64,000 bases of DNA, from NCBI GenBank assembly GCA_032433765.1, contig JAVIAB010000041.1, positions 81,463,928-81,527,927 of the forward strand, read 5' to 3'. The translations under genes and the position numbers were made by a program. This stretch comes from Megaustenia siamemsis. Its lineage: Eukaryota > Mollusca > Gastropoda > Stylommatophora > Ariophantidae. The notes under the pieces were generated by a model that saw only the letters and a program-made list of their open reading frames with translations, was not told the DNA's origin and made no database searches. Shown here piece by piece: positions 1 to 15,000 of the stretch. Position 1 is the first letter of the stretch. The number at the start of each line of letters is the position of its first letter.

Positions 1-3000
1 TCTTCCATCTCACTGAGCAAAGTTTCTCCCATCTCACTAAGCAAAGTTTCTTACATCTCACTGAGCAAAGTTTCTCCCATCTCACTGAGCAAAGTTTATT
101 CCATCTCACTGAGCAAAGTTTCTCCCATCTCACTAAGCAAAGTTTCTTCCATCTCACTAAGCACAGTTCTGTCCCATCTCACTGAGCAAAGTTTCTTCCA
201 TCTCACTGAGCAAAGTTTCTTCCATCTCACTGAGCAAAGTTTCTTCCATCTCACTGAGCAAAGTTTCTTCCATCTCACTGAGCAAAGTTTCTTCCATCTC
301 ACTGAGCACAGTTTCTTCCATCTCACTGAGCAAAGTTTCTTCCATCTCACTGAGCAAAGTTTCTTCCATCTCACTGAGCAAAGTTTCTCCCATCTCACTG
401 AGCAAAGTTTCTTCCATCTCACTGAGCAAAGTTCTGTACCATCTCACTGAGCAAAGTTTCTCCCATCTCACTGAGCAAAGTTTCTTCCATCTCACTGAGC
501 AAAGTTTCTTCCATCTCACTAAGCAAAGTTTCTCCCATCTCACTGAGTAAAGTTTCTCCCATCTCACTGAGCAAAGTTTCTTCCATCTCACTGAGCAAAG
601 TTTCTTCCATCTCACTGAGCAAAGTTCTGTCCCATCTCACTGAGCAAAGTTTCTTCCATCTCACTGAGCAAAGTTCTGTCCCATCTCACTGAGCAAAGTT
701 CTGTCCCATCTCACTGAGCAACGTTCTGTCCCATCTCACTGAGCACAGTTCTGTCCCATCTCACTGAGCAAAGTTCTGTCACATCTCACTGAGCACAGTT
801 CTGTCCCATCTCACTGAGCAAAGTTCTGTCACATCTCACTGAGCACAGTTCTGTCACATCTCACTGAGCACAGTTCTGTCCCATCTCACTGAGCAAAGTT
901 CTGTCACATCTCACTGAGCACAGTTCTGCCACATCTCACTGAGCACAGTTCTGTCCCATCTCACTGAGCAAAGTTCTGTCACATCTCACTGAGCACAGTT
1001 CTGTCACATCTCACTGAGCAAAGTTCTATCCCATCTCACTGAGCAAAGTTTCTTCCATCTCACTGAGCAAAGTTTCTTCCATCTCACTGAGCAAAGTTTC
1101 TTACATCTCACTGAGCAAAGTTTCTCCCATCTCACTGAGCAAAGTTTCTCCCATCTCACTGAGCAAAGTTTCTTCCATCTCACTGAGCAAAGTTTCTCCC
1201 ATCTCACTGAGCAAAGTTTCTTCCATCTCACTGAGCAAAGTTTCTCCCATCTCACTGAGCAAAGTTTCTCCCATCTCACTGAGCAAAGTTTCTTCCATCT
1301 CACTGAGCAAAGTTCTGTCACATCTCACTGAGCACAGTTCTGTCACATCTCACTGAGCAAAGTTCTATCCCATCTCACTGAGCAAAGTTCTGTCCCATCT
1401 CACTGAGCAAAGTTTCTTCCATCTCACTGAGCAAAGTTCTGTCCCATCTCACTGAGCAAAGTTTCTCCCATCTCACTGAGCAAAGTTTCTTCCACCTCAC
1501 TGAGCAAAGTTTCTCCCATCTCACTGAGCAAAGTTTCTCCCATCTCACTGAGCAAAGTTTCTCCCATCTCACTGAGCAAAGATTCTCCCATCTCACTGAG
1601 CAAAGTTTCTCCCATCTCACTGAGCAAAGTTTCTTCCATCTCACTGAGCAAAGTTTCTCCCATCTCACTGAGCAAAGTTTCTTCCATCTCACTGAGCAAA
1701 GTTTCTCCCATCTCACTGAGCAAAGTTTCTCCCATCTCACTGAGCAAAGTTTCTCCCATCTCACTGAGCAAAGTTTCTTCCACCTCACTGAGCAAAGTTT
1801 CTCCCATCTCACTGAGCAAAGTTTCTCCCATCTCACTGAGCAAAGTTTCTCCCATCTCACTGAGCAAAGTTTCTCCCATCTCACTGAGCAAAGTTTCTCC
1901 CATCTCACTGAGCAAAGTTTCTTCCATCTCACTGAGCAAAGTTTCTTACATCTCACTGAGCAAAGTTTCTCCCATCTCACTGAGCAAAGTTTCTCCCATC
2001 TCACTGAGCACAGTTTCTCCCTTCTCACTGAGCAAAGTTTCTTCCATCTCACTGAGCAAGGTTTCTTCCATCTCACTGAGCAAAGTTTCTCCCATCTCAC
2101 TGAGCAAAGTTCTGTCCCATCTCACTGAGCAAAGTTTCTTCCATCTCACTGAGCACAGTTTCTCCCATCTCACTGAGCACAGTTTCTCCCATCTCACTGA
2201 GCAAAGTTTCTCCCATCTCACTGAGCAAAGTTCTGTCCCATCTCACTGAGCAAAGTTTCTTCCATCTCACTGAGAACAGTTTCTCCCATCTCACTGAGCA
2301 CATTTTCTCCCATCTCACTGAGCACAGTTTCTCCCATCTCACTGAGCACAGTTTCTCCCATCTCACTGAGCAAAGTTTCTTCCATCTCACTGAGCACAGT
2401 TTCTCCCATCTCACTGAGCAAAGTTTCTCCCATCTCACTGAGCAAAGTTTCTCCCATCTCACTGAGCAAAGTTTCTCCCATCTCACTGAGCAAAGTTTCT
2501 CCCATCTCACTGAGCAAAGTTCTGTCCCATCTCACTGAGCAAAGTTTCTTCCATCTCACTGAGCAAAGTTTCTCCCATCTCACTGAGCAAAGTTTCTCCC
2601 ATCTCACTGAGCAAAGTTCTGTCCCGTCTCACTGAGCAAAGTTTCTTCCATCTCACTGAGCAAAGTTTCTCCCATCTCACTGAGCAAAGTTTCTCCCATC
2701 TCACTGAGCAAAGTTTCTCCCATCTCACTGAGCAAAGTTCTGTCCCATCTCACTGAGCAAAGTTTCTTCCATCTCACTGAGCAAAGTTTCTTACATCTCA
2801 CTGAGCAAAGTTTCTCCCATCTCACTGAGCAAAGTTTCTCCCTTCTCACTGAGCAAAGTTTCTTCCATCTCACTGAGCAAAGTTTCTTCCATCTCACTGA
2901 GCAAAGTTTCTTCCATCTCACTGAGCAAAGTTTCTTCCATCTCACTGAGCAAAGTTTCTCCCATCTCACTGAGCAAAGTTTCTCCCATCTCACTGAGCAA

Positions 3001-6000
3001 AGTTTCTCCCATCTCACTGAGCAAAGTTTCTTCCATCTCACTGAGCAAAGTTTCTTCCATCTCACTGAGCAAAGTTTCTTCCATCTCACTGAGCAAAGTT
3101 TCTCCCATCTCACTGAGCAAAGTTTCTTCCATCTCACTGAGCAAAGTTTCTTCCATCTCACTAAGCAAAGTTTCTCCCATCTCACTGAGCAAAATTTCTT
3201 ACATCTCACTGAGCAAAGTTTCTCCCATCTCACTGAGCAAAGTTTCTTCCATCTCACTGAGCAAAGTTTCTTACATCTCACTGAGCAAAGTTTCTTCCAT
3301 CTCACTGAGCAAAGTTTCTTACATCTCACTGAGCAAAGTTCTGTCACATCTCACTGAGCACAGTTCTGTCACATCTCACTGAGCAAAGTTCTATCCCATC
3401 TCACTGAGCAAAGTTCTGTCCCATCTCACTGAGCAAAGTTTCTTCCACCTCACTGAGCAAAGTTCTGTCTCATCTCACTGAGCAAAGTTTCTTCCATCTC
3501 ACTGAGCAAAGTTTCTTCCATCTCACTGAGCAAAGTTCTGTCCCATCTCACTGAGCAAAGTTTCTTCCATCTCACTGAGCAAAGTTCTCTTCCATCTCAC
3601 TGAGCAAAGTTTCTTCCATCTCACTGAGCAAAGTTTCTTCCATCTCACTGAGCAAAGTTTCTTCCATCTCACTGAGCAAAGTTTCTTCCATCTCACTGAG
3701 CAAAGTTTCTTCCATCTCACTGAGCAAAGTTTCTCCCATCTCACTGAGCAAAGTTTCTCCCATCTCACTGAGCAAAGTTTCTTCCATCTCACTGAGCAAA
3801 GTTTCTCCCATCTCACTGAGCAAAGTTTCTCCCATCTCACTGAGCAAAGTTTCTCACATCTCACTCTACAAAGTTTATCCCATCTCACTGAGGAAAGTTT
3901 CTCCCATCTCACTGAGCAAAGTTTCTTACATCTCACTGAGCAAAGTTTCTCCCATCTCACTGAGCAAAGTTTCTCCCATCTCACTGAGCACAGTTTCTCC
4001 CTTCTCACTGAGCAAAGTTTCTTCCATCTCACTGAGCAAAGTTTCTTCCATCTCACTGAGCAAAGTTTCTCCCATCTCACTGAGCAAAGTTCTGTCCCAT
4101 CTCACTGAGCAAAGTTTCTTCCATCTCACTGAGCACAGTTTCTCCCATCTCACTGAGCACAGTTTCTCCCATCTCACTGAGCAAAGTTTCTCCCATCTCA
4201 CTGAGCAAAGTTCTGTCCCATCTCACTGAGCAAAGTTTCTTCCATCTCACTGAGCACAGTTTCTCCCATCTCACTGAGCACAGTTTCTCCCATCTCACTG
4301 AGCACAGTTTCTCCCATCTCACTGAGCAAAGTTTCTCCCATCTCACTGAGCAAAGTTTCTTCCATCTCACTGAGCACAGTTTCTCCCATCTCACTGAGCA
4401 AAGTTTCTCCCATCTCACTGAGCAAAGTTTCTCCCATCTCACTGAGCAAAGTTTCTCCCATCTCACTGAGCAAAGTTTCTCCCATCTCACTGAGCAAAGT
4501 TCTGTCCCATCTCACTGAGCAAAGTTTCTTCCATCTCACTGAGCAAAGTTTCTCCCATCTCACTGAGCAAAGTTTCTCCCATCTCACTGAGCAAAGTTCT
4601 GTCCCGTCTCACTGAGCAAAGTTTCTTCCATCTCACTGAGCAAAGTTTCTCCCATCTCACTGAGCAAAGTTTCTCCCATCTCACTGAGCAAAGTTCTGTC
4701 CCATCTCACTGAGCAAAGTTTCTTCCATCTCACTGAGCAAAGTTTCTTACATCTCACTGAGCAAAGTTTCTCCCATCTCACTGAGCACAGTTTCTCCCTT
4801 CTCACTGAGCAAAGTTTCTTCCATCTCACTGAGCAAAGTTTCTTCCATCTCACTGAGCAAAGTTTCTTCCATCTCACTGAGCAAAGTTTCTCCCATCTCA
4901 CTGAGCAAAGTTTCTCCCATCTCACTGAGCAAAGTTTCTCCCATCTCACTGAGCAAAGTTTCTTCCATCTCACTGAGCAAAGTTTCTTCCATCTCACTGA
5001 GCAAAGTTTCTTCCATCTCGCTGAGCAAAGTTTCTCCCATCTCACTGAGCAAAGTTTCTTATATCTCACTGAGCAAAGTTTCTTCCATCTCACTAAGCAA
5101 AGTTTCTCCCATCTCACTGAGCAAAGTTTCTTACATCTCACTGAGCAAAGTTTCTCCCATCTCACTGAGCAAAGTTTCTTCCATCTCACTGAGCAAAGTT
5201 TCTTACATCTCACTGAGCAAAGTTTCTTACATCTCACTGAGCAAAGTTTCTACCATCTCACTGAGCAAAGTTCTGTCCCATCTCACTGAGCAAAGTTTCT
5301 TCCATCTCACTGAGCAAAGTTCTCTTCCATCTCACTGAGCAAAGTTTCTTCCATCTCACTGAGCAAAGTTTCTTCCATCTCACTGAGCAAAGTTTCTCCC
5401 ATCTCACTGAGCAAAGTTTCTTCCATCTCACTGAGCAAAGTTCTGTCCCATCTCACTGAGCAAAGCTTCTTCCATCTCACTGAGCAAAGTTTCTTCCATC
5501 TCACTGAGCAAAGTTTCTTCCATCTCACTGAGCAAAGTTTCTTCCATCTCACTGAGCAAAGTTTCTCCCATCTCACTGAGCAAAGTTTCTTCCATCTCAC
5601 TGAGCAAAGTTCTGTCCCATCTCACTGAGCAAAGTTTCTTACATCTCACTGAGCAAAGTTTCTCCCATCTCACTGAGCAAAGTTCTGTCCCATCTCACTG
5701 AGCAAAGTTTCTTCCATCTCACTGAGCAAAGTTCTCTTCCATCTCACTGAGCAAAGTTTCTTCCATCTCACTGAGCAAAGTTTCTTCCATCTCACTGAGC
5801 AAAGTTTCTCCCATCTCACTGAGCAAAGTTTCTTCCATCTCACTGAGCAAAGTTCTGTCCCATCTCACTGAGCAAAGTTTCTTCCATCTCACTGAGCAAA
5901 GTTTCTTCCATCTCACTGAGCAAAGTTTCTTCCATCTCACTGAGCAAAGTTTCTTCCATCTCACTGAGCAAAGTTTCTCCCATCTCACTGAGCAAAGTTT

Positions 6001-9000
6001 CTTCCATCTCACTGAGCAAAGTTCTGTCCCATCTCACTGAGCAAAGTTTCTTCCATCTCACTGAGCAAAGTTTCTTCCATCTCACTGAGCAAAGTTTCTT
6101 CCATCTCACTGAGCAAAGTTCTGTCACATCTCACTGAGCAAAGTTTCTCCCATCTCACTGAGCAAAGTTTCTTCCATCTCACTGAGCAAAGTTTCTTCCA
6201 TCTCACTGAGCAAAGTTTCTTCCATCTCACTGAGCAAAGTTCTGTCCCATCTCACTGAGCAAAGTTCTGTCCCATCTCACTGAGCAACGTTCTGTCCCAT
6301 CTCACTGAGCACAGTTCTGTCCCATCTCACTGAGCAAAGTTCTGTCACATCTCACTGAGCACAGTTCTGTCCCATCTCACTGAGCAAAGTTCTGTCACAT
6401 CTCACTGAGCACAGTTCTGTCACATCTCACTGAGCACAGTTCTGTCCCATCTCACTGAGCAAAGTTCTGTCACATCTCACTGAGCACAGTTCTGCCACAT
6501 CTCACTGAGCACAGTTCTGTCCCATCTCACTGAGCAAAGTTATGTCACATCTCACTGAGCACAGTTCTGTCACATCTCACTGAGCAAAGTTCTAACCCAT
6601 CTCACTGAGCAAAGTTTCTTCCATCTCACTGAGCAAAGTTTCTTCCATCTCACTGAGCAAAGTTTCTTCCATCTCACTGAGCAAAGTTTCTCCCATCTCA
6701 CTGAGCAAAGTTTCTCCCATCTCACTGAGCAAAGTTTCTCCCATCTCACTGAGCAAAGTTTCTCCCATCTCACTGAGCAAAGTTTCTTCCATCTCACTGA
6801 GCAAAGTTCTGTCACATCTCACTGAGCACAGTTCTGTCACATCTCACTGAGCAAAGTTCTATCCCATCTCACTGAGCAAAGTTCTGTCCCATCTCACTGA
6901 GCAAAGTTTCTTCCATCTCACTGAGCAAAGTTCTGTCCCATCTCACTGAGCAAAGTTTCTTCCATCTCACTGAGCAAAGTTTCTTCCATCTCACTGAGCA
7001 AAGTTCTGTCCCATCTCACTGAGCAAAGTTTCTTCCATCTCACTGAGCAAAGTTCTCTTCCATCTCACTGAGCAAAGTTTCTTCCATCTCACTGAGCAAA
7101 GTTTCTCCCATCTCACTGAGCAAAGTTTCTTCCATCTCACTGAGCAAAGTTTCTTCCATCTCACTGAGCAAAGTTTCTTCCATCTCACTGAGCAAAGTTT
7201 CTCCCATCTCACTGAGCAAAGTTTCTCCCATCTCACTGAGCAAAGTTTCTTCCACCTCACTGAGCAAAGTTTCTCCCATCTCACTGAGCAAAGTTTCTCC
7301 CATCTCACTGAGCAAAGTTTCTCCCATCTCACTGAGCAAAGTTTCTCCCATCTCACTGAGCAAAGTTTCTCCCATCTCACTGAGCAAAGTTTCTTCCATC
7401 TCACTGAGCAAAGTTCTGTCCCATCTCACTGAGCAAAGTTTCTCCCATCTCACTGAGCAAAGTTTCTCCCATCTCACTGAGCACAGTTTCTCCCTTCTCA
7501 CTGAGCAAAGTTTCTTCCATCTCACTGAGCAAAGTTTCTTCCATCTCACTGAGCAAAGTTTCTCCCATCTCACTGAGCAAAGTTCTGTCCCATCTCACTG
7601 AGCAAAGTTTCTTCCATCTCACTGAGCACAGTTTCTCCCATCTCACTGAGCACAGTTTCTCCCATCTCACTGAGCAAAGTTTCTCCCATCTCACTGAGCA
7701 AAGTTCTGTCCCATCTCACTGAGCAAAGTTTCTTCCATCTCACTGAGCACAGTTTCTCCCATCTCACTGAGCACAGTTTCTCCCATCTCACTGAGCACAG
7801 TTTCTCCCATCTCACTGAGCACAGTTTCTCCCATCTCACTGAGCAAAGTTTCTTCCATCTCACTGAGCACAGTTTCTCCCATCTCACTGAGCAAAGTTTC
7901 TCCCATCTCACTGAGCAAAGTTTCTCCCATCTCAATGAGCAAAGTTTCTCCCATCTCACTGAGCAAAGTTTCTCCCATCTCACTGAGCAAAGTTCTGTCC
8001 CATCTCACTGAGCAAAGTTTCTTCCATCTCACTGAGCAAAGTTTCTCCCATCTCACTGAGCAAAGTTTCTCCCATCTCACTGAGCAAAGTTCTGTCCCGT
8101 CTCACTGAGCAAAGTTTCTTCCATCTCACTGAGCAAAGTTTCTCCCATCTCACTGAGCAAAGTTTCTCCCATCTCACTGAGCAAAGTTCTGTCCCATCTC
8201 ACTGAGCAAAGTTTCTTCCATCTCACTGAGCAAAGTTTCTTACATCTCACTGAGCAAAGTTTCTCCCATCTCACTGAGCAAAGTTCTCCCTTCTCACTGA
8301 GCAAAGTTTCTTCAATCTCACTGAGCAAAGTTTCTTCCATCTCACTGAGCAAAGTTTCTTCCATCTCACTGAGCAAAGTTTCTTCCATCTCACTGAGCAA
8401 AGTTTCTCCCATCTCACTGAGCAAAGTTTCTCCCATCTCACTGAGCAAAGTTTCTCCCATCTCACTGAGCAAAGTTTCTTCCATCTCACTGAGCAAAGTT
8501 TCTTCCATCTCACTGAGCAAAGTTTCTTCCATCTCACTGAGCAAAGTTTCTCCCATCTCACTGAGCAAAGTTTCTTCCATCTCACTGAGCAAAGTTTCTT
8601 CCATCTCACTAAGCAAAGTTTCTCCCATCTCACTGAGCAAAGTTTCTTACATCTCACTGAGCAAAGTTTCTCCCATCTCACTGAGCAAAGTTTCTTCCAT
8701 CTCACTGAGCAAAGTTTCTTACATCTCACTGAGCAAAGTTTCTTCCATCTCACTGAGCAAAGTTTCTTACATCTCACTGAGCAAAGTTCTGTCACATCTC
8801 ACTGAGCACAGTTCTGTCACATCTCACTGAGCAAAGTTCTATCCCATCTCACTGAGCAAAGTTCTGTCCCATCTCACTGAGCAAAGTTTCTTCCATCTCA
8901 CTGAGCAAAGTTCTGTCCAATCTCACTGAGCAAAGTTTCTTCCATCTCACTGAGCAAAGTTTCTTCCATCTCACTGAGCAAAGTTCTGTCCCATCTCACT

Positions 9001-12000
9001 GAGCAAAGTTTCTTCCATCTCACTGAGCAAAGTTCTCTTCCATCTCACTGAGCAAAGTTTCTTCCATCTCACTGAGCAAAGTTTCTTCCATCTCACTGAG
9101 CAAAGTTTCTTCCATCTCACTGAGCAAAGTTTCTTCCATCTCACTGAGCAAAGTTTCTTCCATCTCACTGAGCAAAGTTTCTCCCATCTCACTGAGCAAA
9201 GTTTCTCCCATCTCACTGAGCAAAGTTTCTTCCATCTCACTGAGCAAAGTTTCTCCCATCTCACTGAGCAAAGTTTCTCCCATCTCACTGAGCAAAGTTT
9301 CTCCCATCTCACTGAGCAAAGTTTATCCCATCTCACTGAGCAAAGTTTCTCCCATCTCACTGAGCAAAGTTTCTTCCATCTCACTGAGCAAAGTTTCTTA
9401 CATCTCACTGAGCAAAGTTTCTCCCATCTCACTGAGCAAAGTTTCTCCCATCTCACTGAGCACAGTTTCTCCCTTCTCACTGAGCAAAGTTTCTTCCATC
9501 TCACTGAGCAAAGTTTCTTCCGTCTCACTGAGCAAAGTTTCTCCCATCTCACTGAGCAAAGTTCTGTCCCATCTCACTGAGCAAAGTTTCTTCCATCTCA
9601 CTGAGCACAGTTTCTCCCATCTCACTGAGCACAGTTTCTCCCATCTCACTGAGCAAAGTTTCTCCCATCTCACTGAGCAAAGTTCTGTCCCATCTCACTG
9701 AGCAAAGTTTCTTCCATCTCACTGAGCACAGTTTCTCCCATCTCACTGAGCACAGTTTCTCCCATCTCACTGAGCACAGTTTCTCCCATCTCACTGAGCA
9801 AAGTTTCTCCCATCTCACTGAGCAAAGTTTCTTCCATCTCACTGAGCACAGTTTCTCCCATCTCACTGAGCAAAGTTTCTCCCATCTCACTGAGCAAAGT
9901 TTCTCCCATCTCGCTGAGCAAAGTTTCTCCCATCTCACTGAGCAAAGTTTCTCCCATCTCACTGAGCAAAGTTCTGTCCCATCTCACTGAGCAAAGTTTC
10001 TTCCATCTCACTGAGCAAAGTTTCTCCCATCTCACTGAGCAAAGTTTCTCCCATCTCACTGAGCAAAGTTCTGTCCCGTCTCACTGAGCAAAGTTTCTTC
10101 CATCTCACTGAGCAAAGTTTCTCCCATCTCACTGAGCAAAGTTTCTCCCATCTCACTGAGCAAAGTTCTGTCCCATCTCACTGAGCAAAGTTTCTTCCAT
10201 CTCACTGAGCAAAGTTTCTTACATCTCACTGAGCAAAGTTTCTCCCATCTCACTGAGCACAGTTTCTCCCTTCTCACTGAGCAAAGTTTCTTCCATCTCA
10301 CTGAGCAAAGTTTCTTCCATCTCACTGAGCAAAGTTTCTTCCATCTCACTGAGCAAAGTTTCTCCCATCTCACTGAGCAAAGTTTCTCCCATCTCACTGA
10401 GCAAAGTTTCTCCATCTCACTGAGCAAAGTTTCTTCCATCTCACTGAGCAAAGTTTCTTCCATCTCACTGAGCAAAGTTTCTTCCATCTCGCTGAGCAAA
10501 GTTTCTCCCATCTCACTGAGCAAAGTTTCTTCCATCTCACTGAGCAAAGTTTCTTCCATCTCACTAAGCAAAGTTTCTCCCATCTCACTGAGCAAAGTTT
10601 CTTACATCTCACTGAGCAAAGTTTCTCCCATCTCACTGAGCAAAGTTTCTTCCATCTCACTGAGCAAAGTTTCTTACATCTCACTGAGCAAAGTTTCTTA
10701 CATCTCACTGAGCAAAGTTTCTCCCATCTCACTGAGCAAAGTTCTGTCCCATCTCACTGAGCAAAGCTTCTTCCATCTCACTGAGCAAGTTTCTTCCATC
10801 TCACTGAGCAAAGTTTCTTCCATCTCACTCAGCAAAGTTTCTTCCATCTCACTGAGCAAAGTTTCTCCCATCTCACTGAGCAAAGTTTCTTCCATCTCAC
10901 TGAGCAAAGTTCTGTCCCATCTCACTGAGCAAAGTTTCTTCCATCTCACTGAGCAAAGTTTCTTACATCTCACTGAGCAAAGTTTCTCCCATCTCACTGA
11001 GCAAAGTTCTGTCCCATCTCACTGAGCAAAGTTTCTTCCATCTCACTGAGCAAAGTTCTCTTCCATCTCACTGAGCAAAGTTTCTTCCATCTCACTGAGC
11101 AAAGTTTCTTCCATCTCACTGAGCAAAGTTTCTCCCATCTCACTGAGCAAAGTTTCTTCCATCTCACTGAGCAAAGTTCTGTCCCATCTCACTGAGCAAA
11201 GTTTCTTCAATCTCACTGAGCAAAGTTTCTTCCATCTCACTGAGCAAAGTTTCTTCCATCTCACTGAGCAAAGTTTCTTCCATCTCACTGAGCAAAGTTT
11301 CTCCCATCTCACTGAGCAAAGTTTCTTCCATCTCACTGAGCAAAGTTCTGTCCCATCTCACTGAGCAAAGTTTCTTCCATCTCACTGAGCAAAGTTTCTT
11401 CCATCTCACTGAGCAAAGTTTCTTCCATCTCACTGAGCAAAGTTCTGTCACATCTCACTGAGCAAAGTTTCTCCCATCTCACTGAGCAAAGTTTCTTCCA
11501 TCTCACTGAGCAAAGTTTCTTCCATCTCACTGAGCAAAGTTTCTTCCATCTCACTGAGCAAAGTTCTGTCCCATCTCACTGAGCAAAGTTCTGTCCCATC
11601 TCACTGAGCAACGTTCTGTCCCATCTCACTGAGCACAGTTCTGTCCCATCTCACTGAGCAAAGTTCTGTCACATCTCACTGAGCACAGTTCTTTCCCATC
11701 TCAATGAGCAAAGTTCTGTCACATCTCACTGAGCACAGTTCTGTCACATCTCACTGAGCACAGTTCTGTCCCATCTCACTGAGCAAAGTTCTGTCACATC
11801 TCACTGAGCACAGTTCTGCCACATCTCACTGAGCACAGTTCTGTCCCATCTCACTGAGCAAAGTTCTGTCACATCTCACTGAGCACAGTTCTGTCACATC
11901 TCACTGAGCAAAGTTCTAACCCATCTCACTGAGCAAAGTTTCTTCCATCTCACTGAGCAAAGTTTCTTCCATCTCACTGAGCAAAGTTTCTTACATCTCA

Positions 12001-15000
12001 CTGAGCAAAGTTTCTCCCATCTCACTGAGCAAAGTTTCTCCCATCTCACTGAGCAAAGTTTCTCCCATCTCACTGAGCAAAGTTTCTCCCATCTCACTGA
12101 GCAAAGTTTCTTCCATCTCACTGAGCAAAGTTCTGTCACATCTCACTGAGCACAGTTCTGTCACATCTCACTGAGCAAAGTTCTATCCCATCTCACTGAG
12201 CAAAGTTCTGTCCCATCTCACTGAGCAAAGTTTCTTCCATCTCACTGAGCAAAGTTCTGTCCCATCTCACTGAGCAAAGTTTCTTCCATCTCACTGAGCA
12301 AAGTTTCTTCCATCTCACTGAGCAAAGTTCTGTCCCATCTCACTGAGCAAAGTTTCTTCCATCTCACTGAGCAAAGTTCTCTTCCATCTCACTGAGCAAA
12401 GTTTCTTCCATCTCACTGAGCAAAGTTTCTTCCATCTCACTGAGCAAAGTTTCTTCCATCTCACTGAGCAAAGTTTCTTCCATCTCACTGAGCAAAGTTT
12501 CTTCCATCTCACTGAGCAAAGTTTCTTCCATCTCACTGAGCAAAGTTTCTTCCATCTCACTGAGCAAAGTTCTGTCACATCTCACTGAGCAAAGTTTCTC
12601 CCATCTCACTGAGCAAAGTTTCTTCCATCTCACTGAGCAAAGTTTCTTCCATCTCACTGAGCAAAGTTTCTTCCATCTCACTGAGCAAAGTTCTGTCCCA
12701 TCTCACTGAGCAAAGTTCTGTCCCATCTCACTGAGCAACGTTCTGTCCCATCTCACTGAGCACAGTTCTGTCCCATCTCACTGAGCAAAGTTCTGTCACA
12801 TCTCACTGAGCACAGTTCTGTCCCATCTCACAGAGCAAAGTTCTGTCACATCTCACTGAGCACAGTTCTGTCACATCTCACTGAGCACAGTTCTGTCCAT
12901 CTCACTGCGCAAAGTTCTGTCACATCTCACTGAGCACAGTTCTGCCACATCTCACTGAGCACAGTTCTGTCCCATCTCACTGAGCAAAGTTCTGTCACAT
13001 CTCACTGAGCACAGTTCTGTCACATCTCACTGAGCAAAGTTCTAACCCATCTCACTGAGCAAAGTTTCTTCCATCTCACTGAGCAAAGTTTCTTCCATCT
13101 CACTGAGCAAAGTTTCTTACATCTCACTGAGCAAAGTTTCTCCCATCTCACTGAGCAAAGTTTCTCCCATCTCACTGAGCAAAGTTTCTCCCATCTCACT
13201 GAGCAAAGTTTCTCCCATCTCACTGAGCAAAGTTTCTTCCATCTCACTGAGCAAAGTTCTGTCACATCTCACTGAGCACAGTTCTGTCACATCTCACTGA
13301 GCAAAGTTCTATCCCATCTCACTGAGCAAAGTTCTGTCCCATCTCACTGAGCAAAGTTTCTTCCATCTCACTGAGCAAAGTTCTGTCCCATCTCACTGAG
13401 CAAAGTTTCTTCCATCTCACTGAGCAAAGTTTCTTCCATCTCACTGAGCAAAGTTCTGTCCCATCTCACTGAGCAAAGTTTCTTCCATCTCACTGAGCAA
13501 AGTTCTCTTCCATCTCACTGAGCAAAGTTTCTTCCATCTCACTGAGCAAAGTTTCTTCCATCTCACTGAGCAAAGTTTCTTCCATCTCACTGAGCAAAGT
13601 TTCTTCCATCTCACTGAGCAAAGTTTCTTCCATCTCACTGAGCAAAGTTTCTCCCATCTCACTGAGCAAAGTTTCTCCCATCTCACTGAGCAAAGTTTCT
13701 TCCACCTCACTGAGCAAAGTTTCTCCCATCTCACTGAGCAAAGTTTCTCCCATCTCACTGAGCAAAGTTTCTCCCATCTCACTGAGCAAAGTTTCTCCCA
13801 TCTCACTGAGCAAAGTTTCTCCCATCTCACTGAGCAAAGTTTCTTCCATCTCACTGAGCAAAGTTTCTTACATCTCACTGAGCAAAGTTTCTCCCATCTC
13901 ACTGAGCAAAGTTTCTCCCATCTCACTGAGCACAGTTTCTCCCTTCTCACTGAGCAAAGTTTCTTCCATCTCACTGAGCAAAGTTTCTTCCATCTCACTG
14001 AGCAAAGTTTCTCCCATCTCACTGAGCAAAGTTCTCTCCCATCTCACTGAGCAAAGTTTCTTCCATCTCACTGAGCACAGTTTCTCCCATCTCACTGAGC
14101 ACAGTTTCTCCCATCTCACTGAGCAAAGTTTCTCCCATCTCACTGAGCAAAGTTCTGTCCCATCTCACTGAGCAAAGTTTCTTCCATCTCACTGAGCACA
14201 GTTTCTCCCATCTCACTGAGCAAAGTTTCTCCCATCTCACTGAGCACAGTTTCTCCCATCTCACTGAGCACAGTTTCTCCCATCTCACTGAGCAAAGTTT
14301 CTTCCATCTCACTGAGCACAGTTTCTCCCATCTCACTGAGCAAAGTTTCTCCCATCTCACTGAGCAAAGTTTCTCCCATCTCACTGAGCAAAGTTTCTCC
14401 CATCTCACTGAGCAAAGTTTCTCCCATCTCACTGAGCAAAGTTCTGTCCCATCTCACTGAGCAAAGTTTCTTCCATCTCACTGAGCAAAGTTTCTCCCAT
14501 CTCACTGAGCAAAGTTTCTCCCATCTCACTGAGCAAAGTTCTGTCCCGTCTCACTGAGCAAAGTTTCTTCCATCTCACTGAGCAAAGTTTCTCCCATCTC
14601 ACTGAGCAAAGTTTCTCCCATCTCACTGAGCAAAGTTCTGTCCCATCTCACTGAGCAAAGTTTCTTCCATCTCACTGAGCAAAATTTCTTACATCTCACT
14701 CAGCAAAGTTTCTCCCATCTCACTGAGCAAAGTTTCTCCCTTCTCACTGAGCAAAGTTTCTCCCATCTCACTGAGCAAAGTTTCTTCCATCTCACTGAGC
14801 AAAGTTTCTTCCATCTCACTGAGCAAAGTTTCTTCCATCTCACTGAGCAAAGTTTCTCCATCTCACTGAGCAAAGTTTCTCCCATCTCACTGAGCAAAGT
14901 CTCTCCCATCTCACTGAGCAAAGTTTCTTCCATCTCACTGAGCAAAGTTTCTTCCATCTCACTGAGCAAAGTTTCTTCCATCTCACTGAGCAAAGTTTCT